Assembly: GCA_013397115.1 (NCBI GenBank)
Contig: VWZW01006289.1
Span: 1,171,586-1,235,585, forward strand
Length of the DNA: 64,000 nucleotides
DNA from: Edolisoma coerulescens
Taxonomy: Eukaryota > Chordata > Aves > Passeriformes > Campephagidae
Direction: 5' to 3'
The translations under genes were made by a program, and so were the position numbers. The first letter of the stretch is position 1. The number at the start of each line of letters is the position of its first letter. The notes below the pieces were generated by a model that saw only the letters and a list, made by a program, of their open reading frames with translations, was not told where the DNA came from and searched no databases. Shown here piece by piece: positions 11,139 through 22,200 of this stretch.

Positions 11139-12897
11139 AATGGAAGTGAAGCGAGGACGCAGCCTGCTGTTGAACGTTCTCCCTGCGGGAAAGCCCAGGG
11201 CGAGCAGGAATTGCCACCTCAGCACCGGGCGTTTGCTGGCCCACCGCTGTGCCTGGCCTCAGGAGTGCCAGGGAAACCTCGCCGTCCAACAAGCCCCGCA
11301 CGGGGGGTGCTCCCGAAGCGCCCGGCAGCGCAGGTTCGCACTGGGGAGCCAAGGGGCGGTGTCCTGCTGGTTGGTGCCACAGCAAGGCGCAGGCTGCCAG
11401 GGTGGGTGAGCGCATCTCTCCCACCTTTCCCTGGAAGCTGGCGCCTGTGACTCACCGGAACGGCAGCGATATTACAGAGATTACAGGCAGAAGACAAGTG
11501 CGGGCACCGTCTCTCTCGCTTGATCTTTTTTCAAAGCCCGTGCAGCACTGGCACTCTCCAGTAACTCCACATTTCAGTCTTGTTCCCAGTCTCTTACTTG
11601 TCCCTGCTGATCCCCCTTGTTCTCTCCCGACCCTCAAATTAGTTATTTTCCTTTAGCACGCATTTCCTCTACATACTTTCCCCTCAGACACCTTTCTTCT
11701 GCCTGTCCTGTAGGCAGGAGCGGTGTTGCAGCTCTTGGACGTCATTATCTTCCCGCGGTGTTAGTCAGACCCTCTGATGCGAACACTCCTCATGCCTTCC
11801 CTGACACGGGCATTGCCCAGAACATTCCTCTGTTGTTTGAACAAGAAGAGAGCAGAAACAGATAATTTTCACCTACTTAGAGATTGCTGTTCAGTCCTAA
11901 TTGGCAATGCCGATTGAAAATAACCCTTTATTTGGTGGCAAAAAGCAAGGAAGCTATATAGGAGGATTACATTAGCTCTGCACTTCTGTAGCTATTTCAG
12001 AATGCCAGAGTTTTTCAACTATAACATCAGTCTGTCCTTAAGGGGAGCCGCGTTTAGATAGCCGCTCTTCCAGCCAGTTTTGTCCAGTTTTGTTTTCCAG
12101 GCTGCCCTGTGCGACATTTTGTGCTGCAGTCTTGTGCCCGCTGCTATTTTAAGCCATGACTCACACTTGGCCTGTGACCCTCTTTGTGCCGGCACAGCGC
12201 ACGCAGCGAAGGCTCGGCACGGCAGCACCGCCTGACGCGGGGACTGCCCCGGCACAGAGGGCCCGCGGAGGGAACTGGCGCCTTGCCCACCTGCGGAGGA
12301 GAAAGGAAGGCGTTTTCTTCCAGCCCAGTGCCTCTAGCTGCCCTTCTGAGTGTAGGGATGCAGTCACAGGGGATCGGGCAGCTGCCCAGCCCCAGGCTGA
12401 GGAATGCATCCAAAAAATTTTGTCGAATGTAGTGCTGGCGTAAGAGCAGTTTTTCTTCTGGAGGGCTTTACAGTAGAGCTATGAGGAGAGGAATACATAT
12501 ATACTTAGATGAAATATACATATACGTGTGTGTGTGTGTGTGTATGTAAAGGAAAAGGGAGATCAAGTACAAAGGATTACGTGTTAAGCAGCCACCACCT
12601 GTCTTCTGCAAACTCAGTCTGCTCAAATCCTTTCAGAAAGGGATGGGGAGCTAGAATCACTCCAGGTTCTTTCTGTAAAGACTGCTGGTCCTCCTTATAT
12701 AGACAACTTCCTTTCTTTACCAAGCTCAGAGAAGAATTCTTCTTCCTTTTGGCTCATTGTCTAGTAAAGGTACCCTGACAACGTTTACACAAATGAGTAC
12801 ATTAACCAACCCAAGTATGTTTATTATACATTTACGTGCAGAAAAATTTACACTATTAAATTAATGAGTAATGGCTGAGTCTTGTCCTACTTGTATA
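11139..12897. repeat. 1.76-kb duplicated segment, copy 2
   Basis: This is the second copy of 9200-10954, offset by 1939 bp up to the GT repeat and by 1943 bp after it. It begins directly after the single N at 11138 and continues without a break into unique sequence at 12898, so this copy has the natural right-hand flank while copy 1 has the natural left-hand flank. Confidence 0.95.
12526..12543. repeat. (GT)9 microsatellite in copy 2
   Basis: Nine GT units. The 4-bp length difference from copy 1 is the only indel I found between the copies and looks allelic. Confidence 0.9.
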
Positions 12898-14434
12898 TAG
12901 TTGTGCTTCTTTTCCTCCATCATGCACAATGATGAAGCTCATTGGGTAGAAAAATATCATCATCTTAATTAAAACATATGTTAAAAAGTAACAGCTCTTA
13001 CTGAAGGGAGAGTTAAGACTTAGCAAAATAAATATTTATATGCTATTGATCCATAATTCTCTTGACTAGATAATTGCATATTATTGTTATGCTTCATAGT
13101 GGTTATGCAATGTTGCATCATTTACAAGAGAAGCTTGTGGCCCTGGAAGCTGGGTGTGTATTTTGCAATTATAGCACTCGATCCAATGACAGACTGCCTC
13201 TCTTCAAATCTAATTTAAAATAATATAAGGTTTATCACGGAGAAAAGAGGAATGTGCATGTTATACAAAACAAACCTGACAAGTAGGTTGTAGCATTATA
13301 TGCAGTAATAGTGCTCTTTTTTAGGCTTAAATCCCATTAACACAGCAAAAATAGTGTTTCTTGTGCACGTTAAATCCAGGCTGAGCAAAAGAGTCAGCAG
13401 AGTGGGTCAGCTTCTGCTTGGCTAGCACAGCACAGACTAATCAGCTGGTGTCCTTGAGGCTTTCCCCCAGCGTGAGGAAGACTGTTCGACACCACCTAAC
13501 TGCAGTCCTGTACCCCTGGAGGAGTCAGGTGCACACAGACCCCTCTAGGGACTGGGGTCTCAGCATCAGGGCTGCCATCCTGCAGAAATACAAAATCCGG
13601 CAGCTTGGGCAATGGCTCGTGTGAAGGTAGGAAAGACCTTGTCACAAAAATATATTCCTTAGAAGAGAAAGTGAGTCATGGAGCTTTGAGAAGCACTGAA
13701 AGTTTAGAATATCTGCTGGCTGGTATTCTTCTCTGAAAAACTGGTATTTTCTAGTCACCATGTTATCATATCCTCACTGTTTTCAATGAAATCAAGCACT
13801 CATTCGTGCTTTTTCTGTAAATTAAAAACGATTGATAACTTTATAGGTATACCTTGTTGTTTTGGGTTTCTTTTTCCTAAAATTTCTGTAATTTCAGAGT
13901 CTAATTCCTATTTTCAGAATTACATGTTTACTCATAAACATGTGGGCAAGATTGTATTCTAATGCCTCTGCTCTTAATTTCCAGCTTAATAATTAATTAC
14001 TTAAAAATTAATAATTTCATGTTAATAATTAGTTTTAATAGATTGTCGCAAATTGTTATGTATGTTATAGACATATTTAGGAAGAGACGAGATGGATTCT
14101 GTTATCTTTCTTCTGTATGTTCCACACATACTGTACTGTATGTTAGAAGCAGAATCAGCCCTGAAGCTACTTGCTTCAAAAACAGAACTATGATTAATTC
14201 AGTGCCAAATATTTGTGCATCAGAGAAAAATAAATTAGTATTCTTTGTAAATTCAAACAAGACAAATTAGGTGGTAATAGAAACTCTTTCATATACTTCA
14301 GAACATACTGATTCACTCTTTTCTGCCTTTAGAGAAAACATTTGTTTCTAAGGCATAACAGGAATGCTTTTGTGTAAAGAAATGTCAGTGTTTAATGTGT
14401 ACAATATTCCTTATATCGTGTTCTGGACCTGGTT

Positions 14435-14470
14435 AGAATCACAGAATCATAGAATGACTTGGGTTGTCCA
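14435..14470 (-). mobile_element. CR1 LINE 3'-end remnant
   Basis: The sequence agaatcacagaatcatagaa followed by tgacttgggttg is the reverse complement of the octamer-repeat 3' end of chicken-repeat-1 (ATTCTATG-type units and the CCAAACCATTCT lead-in). The element would therefore run on the minus strand. Beyond about 14470 the match fades, so only a truncated, diverged 3' tail is supported. Confidence 0.65.
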
Positions 14471-16329
14471 CCACTGTCCACATCTTGTGATGGATACCAG
14501 TGGACAGAGCAAATTAACTCTACCCCTGCCAGAACCAGTACTCCACTGCACAGCTGTTGCTACAGTATTAAGCTTCATTTGGCACTTCCTTATGCCCCAC
14601 CTTCTAGTTTCAGGGGGCTGTGGTCATAAAATGGGACATAGGTTCTTGGGCATGTAAGGTATTGGTCCTAAATAATGTAGGTTTTATGTTTTATCAGCAG
14701 ATGCTTGCAAGAATAAGAGTAAAATTCGAAAAAACTTGTTTTATTTTTTCAGTCTGTAAGTAATATTCTAAATACTTGCAGTCAACAGTAGCTTTAGCTT
14801 ATTATTAATTTGTAGCCTTTATAGAGCATGTTTAATTTTTAAATCTTAAAGCACTTGAATAAAAATGCTTTTTTGAAAGAGTCTTAAGGGATGTCTTAGT
14901 GACTCACACAGTACTAGGGAAACACACTAGGGAAAAAAAAAACCAAACAGGTGAGATGTAGATTTTTCTTTAACTTTTCACCTCTGAGGCACCCAGGATC
15001 ACTGTTCACAGGACAATCTTTTGTTCTAATACATGAAAATTGTGTACTCTCTGGAGAGATTTAATTATTAACAGTGGCCATCATCGAAACCCAGCTGGCC
15101 TTATGAATTATACCTGGATTGTGCCGTGTGTATAATGCACGAGTTTCATTCGCGTGCAGCCTTTCATGCTGATTAACCCAGGGAAAAGAAGACAAACCAC
15201 GAATTTCTTGTCGGTAACACTCGAAGCAAGACGGAAAAACAAGAGGCAGAGGGAGGGGGAAGCGTGATGCCACGCTGCCACCTACTGTCACCCGGCGGAC
15301 TCGGGGAGCCCTTTCATCCCTGAAATAAATATTGGACAGAAGGGCCAAGAGAAGAGCAGCGAGGGACCCTGAGAGCCACAGGCCTTGTTTATTGATTCAG
15401 GGATTCCAAAGGCGGCCTCGGGGCTTCCTTCCCCGGACCCTGTGCAGGGTTGCGGCCAGGGCAGGACTGAGATGGGACATTCCGTGTGTCAGAGGCTCAG
15501 CACCGCACTGGCTCCCCCGGCCCTCTCCACGCTGTTCCTCTGCATCCCAAACGCTTACAGGCGTTGCTTACAGGAAACACTAACAAAGAGGAGCTCATTT
15601 ATGATATTTATGTGATAATACAGTACACAAAGTTCTAAAAAATTACCATGTGGTTTACCTGTACTTAATGTGTCAGGTAGAAATAAAGAGTCCTTAAGCA
15701 CCCCGGAGCTAGATCATTATCTGCAGAGTACAAAAAGGGCCTTGACAAAAGGCGCAGTGCGACTGTCAAGTACAAATGGCTCTTTGCCAGCACTTGGTTC
15801 AGACAGCCAAGTCCGGACCCCCGCTGTGCGGTGCTGAGGAAGTTTCCACACACTGGCATGTAAGCAATACAGGACCCCCAAGTTGCTGGAGACCCATCTA
15901 TTCCCATGTTCCCAGGCACATGAAGTCCTCCAAGGAGGTTTTTTTTTTTCAGTTGTCATTTGCTGTAAAAACTGATAACATTTGTCAACAGCAATGGAGT
16001 ACAAAAGCTCTAAAAAGTACACATTCTCTTCCCTGCTGCCATGAATAATCTAACAAATTGGCTGAGCTCAATGGGAAACCTCGGCGTGTTTGCTTAGGCT
16101 CACTTGAAGTGCAAATAGTCATAAGGATTCATGACAGAGGGTTTTATTTTTTATGAAACAAACAAGCTGAAATGCATTATATTGCACTCAATCTGAGCAA
16201 AAATGTATTCTGCTAGCATTGGGTTGACAGATTTTTGCATGTAAAAATGCCCTAGTCCCTACTTAAATTAAAACTTTGGCCACAAAAAGGGGAATTATTA
16301 CAGTAAAGTAACCTGAACGTTTTTCTTTC

Positions 16330-16350
16330 TTTTTTTTTTTTTTTTTTTTT
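16330..16350. repeat. T21 homopolymer
   Basis: An uninterrupted run of 21 T, preceded by a T/C-rich stretch. It is intergenic, with no retrogene body visible beside it. Confidence 0.95.
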
Positions 16351-18530
16351 ATGGTGAGATTTTTATATCATTACACCGGCTTCCCACAATTAAGGCTATG
16401 AATAAGCTTCTAATAATAAATTCTCACTGTTCTTTCTGAGATGGTGATGGGGTTCTTTACAAACCTTTCAAACTGAAGAAACTGAACTCTGGGACACGGC
16501 GGTTCATAAGAGGACATGTTCTTCAGCTGGATAAATTGAAGGAGTGGCAGCTTTGTAATAAACCTCCAGATTGTATGCCTCCAGCAAGGAACAAATTAAA
16601 AGGAAAGACAAACAGGACTGTCACATCAGAACCATCTCCCATTACCTCAGACCTTTCCAATTACCAGCATCTCCAAAAGCAGATATTCCGCTTCTGAACT
16701 GTAAATCTACCTGAGAACGTCTTATGCGTTAAACCTGAATTTTGAAAAGGTAAAATCTGAGAAAGTTTCACTTGACAACGTAGTGTTTACAAGATATACA
16801 ATTTATGTATTGCAGCCATAAAAATGCACACAGTGCCTCTTATGTATGATTTATTATATAAATTGATGCATGCCTCTAATTTAAATGTTTTGTATAGTTT
16901 TTGTTGGATTTTTAAATTTCTGTATAAGAAAACATAAAATGTAAAAATAGGAATGTTTTTATCTTGTGCTTACATATGCACAATATATAAACCTGTATTC
17001 AGATTTTTCTGAAAGGACATTCAATGCCGGTAAGATTTGTGTGTATATATAACCAGTGAAGCATATCTGCTGGTGTTTTGAAACCTGGAAATTTCAGATT
17101 TTCTTCAAGAATCAACAAGAATTAAACTAACCTAAGAGCATGAACTTTTTTTTTAGTACTGTAACAGAACAATGTTAATTTAGATGATGTTTCTGCACGT
17201 GTTATTTTCATTTTCTGTATAGAAGACAAATCTTACTGAGGTGACAGCTTGCTGGTGACACTGTATTATTCAAGATAACAGGAAGGGACCTGACTGAAAA
17301 ACTGCAGAAGGACATTATGGAATTGAGTGATGGGCAAATACAGCAGTGAAATTCAATGTAGGTAAACATCAAATAATAAGCATAAGAAAAAAAAAAAACT
17401 TAATTTCACACACTGAATGACAAACTTGGAACTAACCGTCACTCAAGAATAAGATCCTAGAGTTATGGCAGATTTTTCCACAGGAATGTCAGCCCAGTGT
17501 TCAGCAGTGGCAAATCAAATGCCATACAGTTCACAAAAGAGCAGGAAGATGGAACAGCTTTCATATCAGGGATGGATAAGTAGGCCTGGGAGAGAGAACT
17601 GGAGAGCAGTCTGTGTGACAGTGGCCTAGATGAGGGCAGGTTGTTTGTTGTCCCTTCCAGTACAAGGACTGGGGACATCAAGTGACAATCTCGGAATCGG
17701 GTTCAAAGAAAAAGAAAAAAGGATGGTGTTCTTCAGACCAATGGTTATTTGAGCTGTAGAAGTACTTGCCAAAGGATATTGTGCACAATGAAAATTTAAA
17801 TGGGTCAATGGGAGACTGAAAAAGTTTATGCAAGAGAGATCAGCTTTATTTCCCTATCCTTGTTTAAAGATTTCCTAATGCATCTTTTTTTATGTTCTGC
17901 CTTTTTTGCTTTCATTGGACCATGACATTCTACTTAAAACATTCTCATAAGTACCACAGATTTTATTTCCAAACAGGAGACTGACAGAATGGCAGGCTAA
18001 ATAAACACTTCTCTCTGTAATTATCCTAATTTCTAACAGATCCAAAATATTGCCTGGGAAAAATGTTGATAGCTGTTCTATGAGACCTTGATTGCAAGGA
18101 ATGTGTCCTTAACTCGACAAAATGTTTATTCACAAGTCAGCAGAAGATAGTACTGGTATAAATAAAAGATAAATGTGCAAATATTTGCAAGAACATAATT
18201 GTCAAGTGTCTTCTAGCAAATTGAACAGCACGCCTTAGGCATAATTAATAAGAGCTGTAGTCTGTATCATGCTTAAAATTACTGTTGTGTAGCAGTTAAT
18301 GCGGCTTAACACTGTTCATTTGCTTCACCCGTTTTGCAGGTTATACCGTATTTAGATAGCAGTGATGAGAATAAGCGGAGACGTGATTAAATCGGGTTTG
18401 GTACAACTCTTTTATAAGTAAAACAAAAGACAAACCCAGAAACAACCCAGCCCCAAACGACAGCACGCAGCAGCAGCGCGCGCCCCCTCAGCGCCGGACT
18501 CCGCGCGGTGGGGGGAGAGCGCGGCCGGCG

Positions 18531-18583
18531 ATTGGCTCGGAGAGAGGCCCCGGGTCACGTGACCGCCCACGCGCTCCTTATAG
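18531..18583 (+). promoter_or_regulatory. GMNN: GMNN core promoter: inverted CCAAT, GTCACGTGAC palindrome, TATA-like box
   Basis: ATTGG at 18531-18535 is an inverted CCAAT box (NF-Y type). GTCACGTGAC at 18554-18563 is a perfect palindromic E-box of the USF/TFE3/CLEAR class. CTTATAG at 18577-18583 is TATA-like. The spacing puts the start site near 18605, about 50 bp before the exon 1 donor. Whether these sites are used is inference. Confidence 0.6.
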
Positions 18584-18604
18584 CCGCGCGCCGGGCGCCA
18601 GAGG

Positions 18605-18656
18605 GTGGCTGGCTGTGTGAGCGCGCGCCGCGGGGTCCGTGCGGGAGCGGCCGCAG
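18605..18656 (+). other. GMNN: GMNN non-coding exon 1 (start approximate)
   Basis: The donor CCGCAG|gtgagc at 18657 follows a GC-rich stretch just downstream of the TATA-like box. The next exon begins eight bases before the ATG, so the 5' UTR must be spliced, which I believe is also true of mammalian GMNN. The 5' boundary is estimated. Confidence 0.6.
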
Positions 18657-19225
18657 GTGAGCGGGGCCGGCGGGAAGGAGTGGGGCGCCGGGCTCGGGAG
18701 AGGGCTGGGAAGGCCGAGAGGGGGCTGCTCGCCGTCTCGGTTGAGCCGCCGCCACCGGCGGCGAGGTGGGGCCGCAAGCTTCCATGGCCGCGTTTGGGTG
18801 TTGGCGGGCTCCCGCCTCGCTATTCCCCATTGGCCGCGGCGGCGCGCGGGGAGGGAGGGCCCTGCGAGCTGGCCTGGCGGGAGCGGGAAGGGGGGATGGT
18901 GTGGGTGAGTGTCCGGTTCCCCCCCGCCGTTCCGGGTGTGCGCCTGGGGCACCCCCGCCATCCCCGCGGGGAGGCCGCTCCGCGGGGCGCGCTGTGGCGG
19001 CGCGGGGCGCTGCCTTCCCGGCGCGCCCACCCTTCGTGTCTCGGGTGCAGCCTCAGGAGGGGCTCTGGAGGAGCCTGCTGACCACGCCGTGCGCGGCTGG
19101 CTATTTAAGGCTGCCATGAAAGCCGATAATCCGAAATTGTAATGTTCTCTAACTAGTGTCTCCCGAACTATAGTAGCTGAGGGATGCTGTATTAATTTTA
19201 TTGTTTTTCTATTGCAGTTGATCTT

Positions 19226-19282
19226 ATGAATTCCAAAATGAAACAGAAACTGACCGCTGAGAAGTCCTCAGGATCTTTGCAG
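19226..19282 (+). CDS. GMNN: GMNN coding exon 1 (gene exon 2)
   Basis: It codes for residues 1-19 (MNSKMKQKLTAEKSSGSLQ). The acceptor is ctattgcag at 19209-19217 and the donor CAG|gtatag. The full exon starts at 19218. Confidence 0.92.
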
Positions 19283-22200
19283 GTATAGGCTTTAAAGCCT
19301 TGAAGCTAGTACCTCTGTCTGACACAAGCGTCTCTGTCCACTGAAGGAATATAGAGGGATCTGTTGCAATGTGCTTCCACCTGGCTTATGTCCATTTGGC
19401 TTGAGTAACCTCCTGGCAGACAGTGAGGCTTGGGAACATGCTGTCCTGCTTGGGCATATGTGCATATGACTACTTTTTTTCCTATTGCTCAGCAAGTCCT
19501 TTTTACTTTGACACTGAGCTTACTGTCTCTCCGTTGCATTCTTCAGGGTTGGCTTGGTTTGTTTGTCCCTGACTATGTGCCTTTGCTTACTGAATCTGTC
19601 TGGCTTATGCTAAGGGATTGTAGAGTAGGTTTTGTAGTCTGTTCTTTGTAGGTGGGACCTTGTGAAGAGTTATATCTGTCCTGTGTTGAGCATGTTTTAA
19701 CTGAAGTAGGCAGTTCACTTTTTAAAGTCACCCTCATGAATCATAGTTGCCTTGGAATTGGTGGAAATGCTTAAACAATTTACGTTTCTAAGAGTTAACG
19801 GATTAGGTACAAACTTAGTAACTTTTCTTGGTAAATCTTTTAATGTAGGCCCTAATCAGAATGGTGCAAAACTCTATGTAATAGATGCTAATAGTCCTTG
19901 TATGATGAGGCATAGTGACTGTAATGAAATCTTCAGGTATTAATGAAAATTGTCGATCGATAGGTCTGATTTATGGCAGTCTTGTCCCATAGTGTCTCTA
20001 GGGTATAAATTCCTCGGTGTGGCTTTTTGCACTTTCAGTGGGTTGACGTGAGTATTGGCCAGTAATTTCTTGGCAGAGTATACTTAACTCTAATCCCACG
20101 TAGCAGCAAGCAGTGTCTGAAACACAGTGTGATTCTTGTTCCCACAGCAGTTAATGTTTGTCCTTTAGTGGAACAGTAGGATAATTGGTGGCAGAAACTA
20201 CCGTGGGAAAGGCGAACTCTTGTCCTATGAAGTACGGTGTGAATCGGTAACTTTCTCACGCTGGTGTGGCATTGTATCCTGGCTGTTCTTGCTTGGTTGT
20301 CTGCCATTGTTTGCTGTCCCATGGTGGCAGTGTAACCAACCCAATCAGAAAGCTTTGATGCAGGAAAGAGGTATTTATGCATGATAGGAAGGGTGATAAA
20401 CATATTGGTTAGTGGGAACAATAGCCTGTCTGGATCCGAAGCAAGGAAGCTTTTGATCCATGTTAATGGATAATCGAATAGCACATCTATTCAAATGAGC
20501 ACTACTCGGTGTGTTCACAGGTTACAAAAACAGCTACTGCCTCAAGTGATGTGCCTTTACTGCCTAACCTTGCAACTGCAGTCACTTTTATCCCTGTCCC
20601 CAAAAGTCTGGTACTGCTGCCTTCAAACTCAAGTTTGAGAGTTCCAGCTAAAGTCACTGCACTGTAAGTGCCCTTGAAATCTTAGGATATTTCTGCTGTA
20701 ACACCTGCTCAAGTTCCTTTATGAAGGGTAAATGTTTCCTGAGAGGCAGGGATTGATCACAGTTTCATGTGATTAAGATCTCTCTCTGCTACAAATAATT
20801 AGATCCCCTTCCTTACAAAAGCCTTAATATAGCCTACAGTGTCAATTTTTTTGTCTTGAAAAGATGAATTGTGTGTTACCTTAATGGAAGCATGATGGAT
20901 TCCTAATTTTAGTTTATGTAAAGAAGAGTGGCAACTTTCTGAACTGTATTTGTCTTTTCAGAAGTACCTCACAGATACCACATGCAGTGCTGCCCCGAGA
21001 CAGACTCTTAAAATGATTCAACCTTCAGCAGCAGGTAGCCTGGTTGGCAGACGTAATGAGGTATGAACTAACAGATAATCTGTAGATACGGAATTATTTC
21101 TTTTCATAGTGAAATGCTTTTGAGCTTTTAACTGAAAACTAATATATTTGAAAAAAGTATTGTGCTAACTAGTGTGACACAACTTTAGCTTACCATTGTT
21201 CTAGTAATAAACAATACTAAAACCTAGCAATTTCTGAGTTCTTTGGGAAAATCTGAGGTATTTCTTTTGTTAAATCTGTGGGTGTTAAGGAAGATATCTC
21301 AACTAGAACTATAATGTGAAGAAAGGAGGACTTAGAGAGACTTACTTGCAGTCATGAGTGTGCAGGGTTAGAAGTTTGTGTTTTCGTGAAGGCTGAGGTG
21401 TTGCTCGAAACTTAAACCTGCCCATGTTTTATGCAGAAGAAATCTTCAGTCAGAAGGAAACTCTGGAATAACAAGTTTGCCTCAAAGGCTTGTAAAGCTG
21501 AGGTGTCTGTGGACAAAGAGCAAGAAAATGAGAATGATGTCATTCAAGCTGTAGATCTCATGATGAAAGGTGTGTGGTAATTCCTGAAATGTTTTCTTGT
21601 ACTTTAAGTGCTATGCTGCTGTTGGAGTACTCCTTGAAACATGTTTCCTTTGTCATTTAGATAAGGGATTTGTGGGTTTTTTGTAATGCCTAGCAGGAAT
21701 TGATGATACTTATCCTCTATATTAAATAAAGTATAGGTGTCTGGTATTTAAGTATGGGTTCATGATAACCAGAAACGGAGAACCATTGTGTGCAGCAGTG
21801 TTAAGGAGTCTTGTAGTTTGCTCTTTTGGCTGTGCTGTAAGTTTTCCAGTGACTAATAATTAAGCTGAAGTGGAAGCCTGTGCTGGCACTGTTTTGTGTG
21901 CTCAGTTTCTCAGAACCACTGTGCCCAGCGTGGACAGTGACTTGGAAGTAACACTTCTGTCTTTCACAAAGTGCACATGAAGAGCAACATTTGCAAATGT
22001 GACCATCTTGCAGAGCCTGCTGCCATACTTGAGGCAGCTTCTTGAAGGCACTCTGTACAGCCATTCATGCAGTGTAGGATCTGTTTCCTGTAAGCTTATG
22101 TCACTAGTAGTAGTTCTACAACTAATCTTTGAAAACACTATATTGAGTGAGTTCTTAGTATCACAGCTCATAGAATACTCATATATAAGTTAGGTATCTT

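Larger units (their letters stand above)
12898..18430. other. intergenic region between C6orf62 and GMNN
   Basis: I see no gene here. The region is AT-rich, with a CR1 trace at 14435-14470 and a T-run at 16330-16350. Open frames (102 codons at 13962-14270, 101 codons on the minus strand at 15717-16022) show no protein features. Parts of 15.9-16.9 kb have the even, A/T-motif-rich texture of conserved non-coding elements. Confidence 0.5.
18440..18900 (+). promoter_or_regulatory. GMNN: GMNN CpG island
   Basis: G+C and CpG density rise sharply at about 18.45 kb and stay high to about 19.05 kb, covering the promoter, the non-coding first exon and the start of intron 1. The long open frames on both strands here (158, 179 and 121 codons) are products of GC-rich sequence and not genes. 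Confidence 0.8.

Noticed and set aside
9120..12443. Paired identical open frames in the duplicated segment as a possible duplicated gene
   Set aside because: The frames are identical only because the DNA is duplicated; none shows a recognisable protein or splice structure.
16330..16350. T21 run as the tail of a processed retrogene
   Set aside because: There is no coding homology on either side and no flanking target-site duplication that I could see.
18412..19142. Several 90- to 179-codon frames on both strands over the GMNN CpG island
   Set aside because: High GC removes stop codons in all frames; the products are low-complexity Arg/Pro/Ala/Gly sequences typical of CpG-island shadows.
20035..20484. 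149-codon open frame on the minus strand in GMNN intron 1
   Set aside because: It lies antisense within an intron, has no domain, repeat or composition signal of a protein and no splice partners; a chance frame is likelier.
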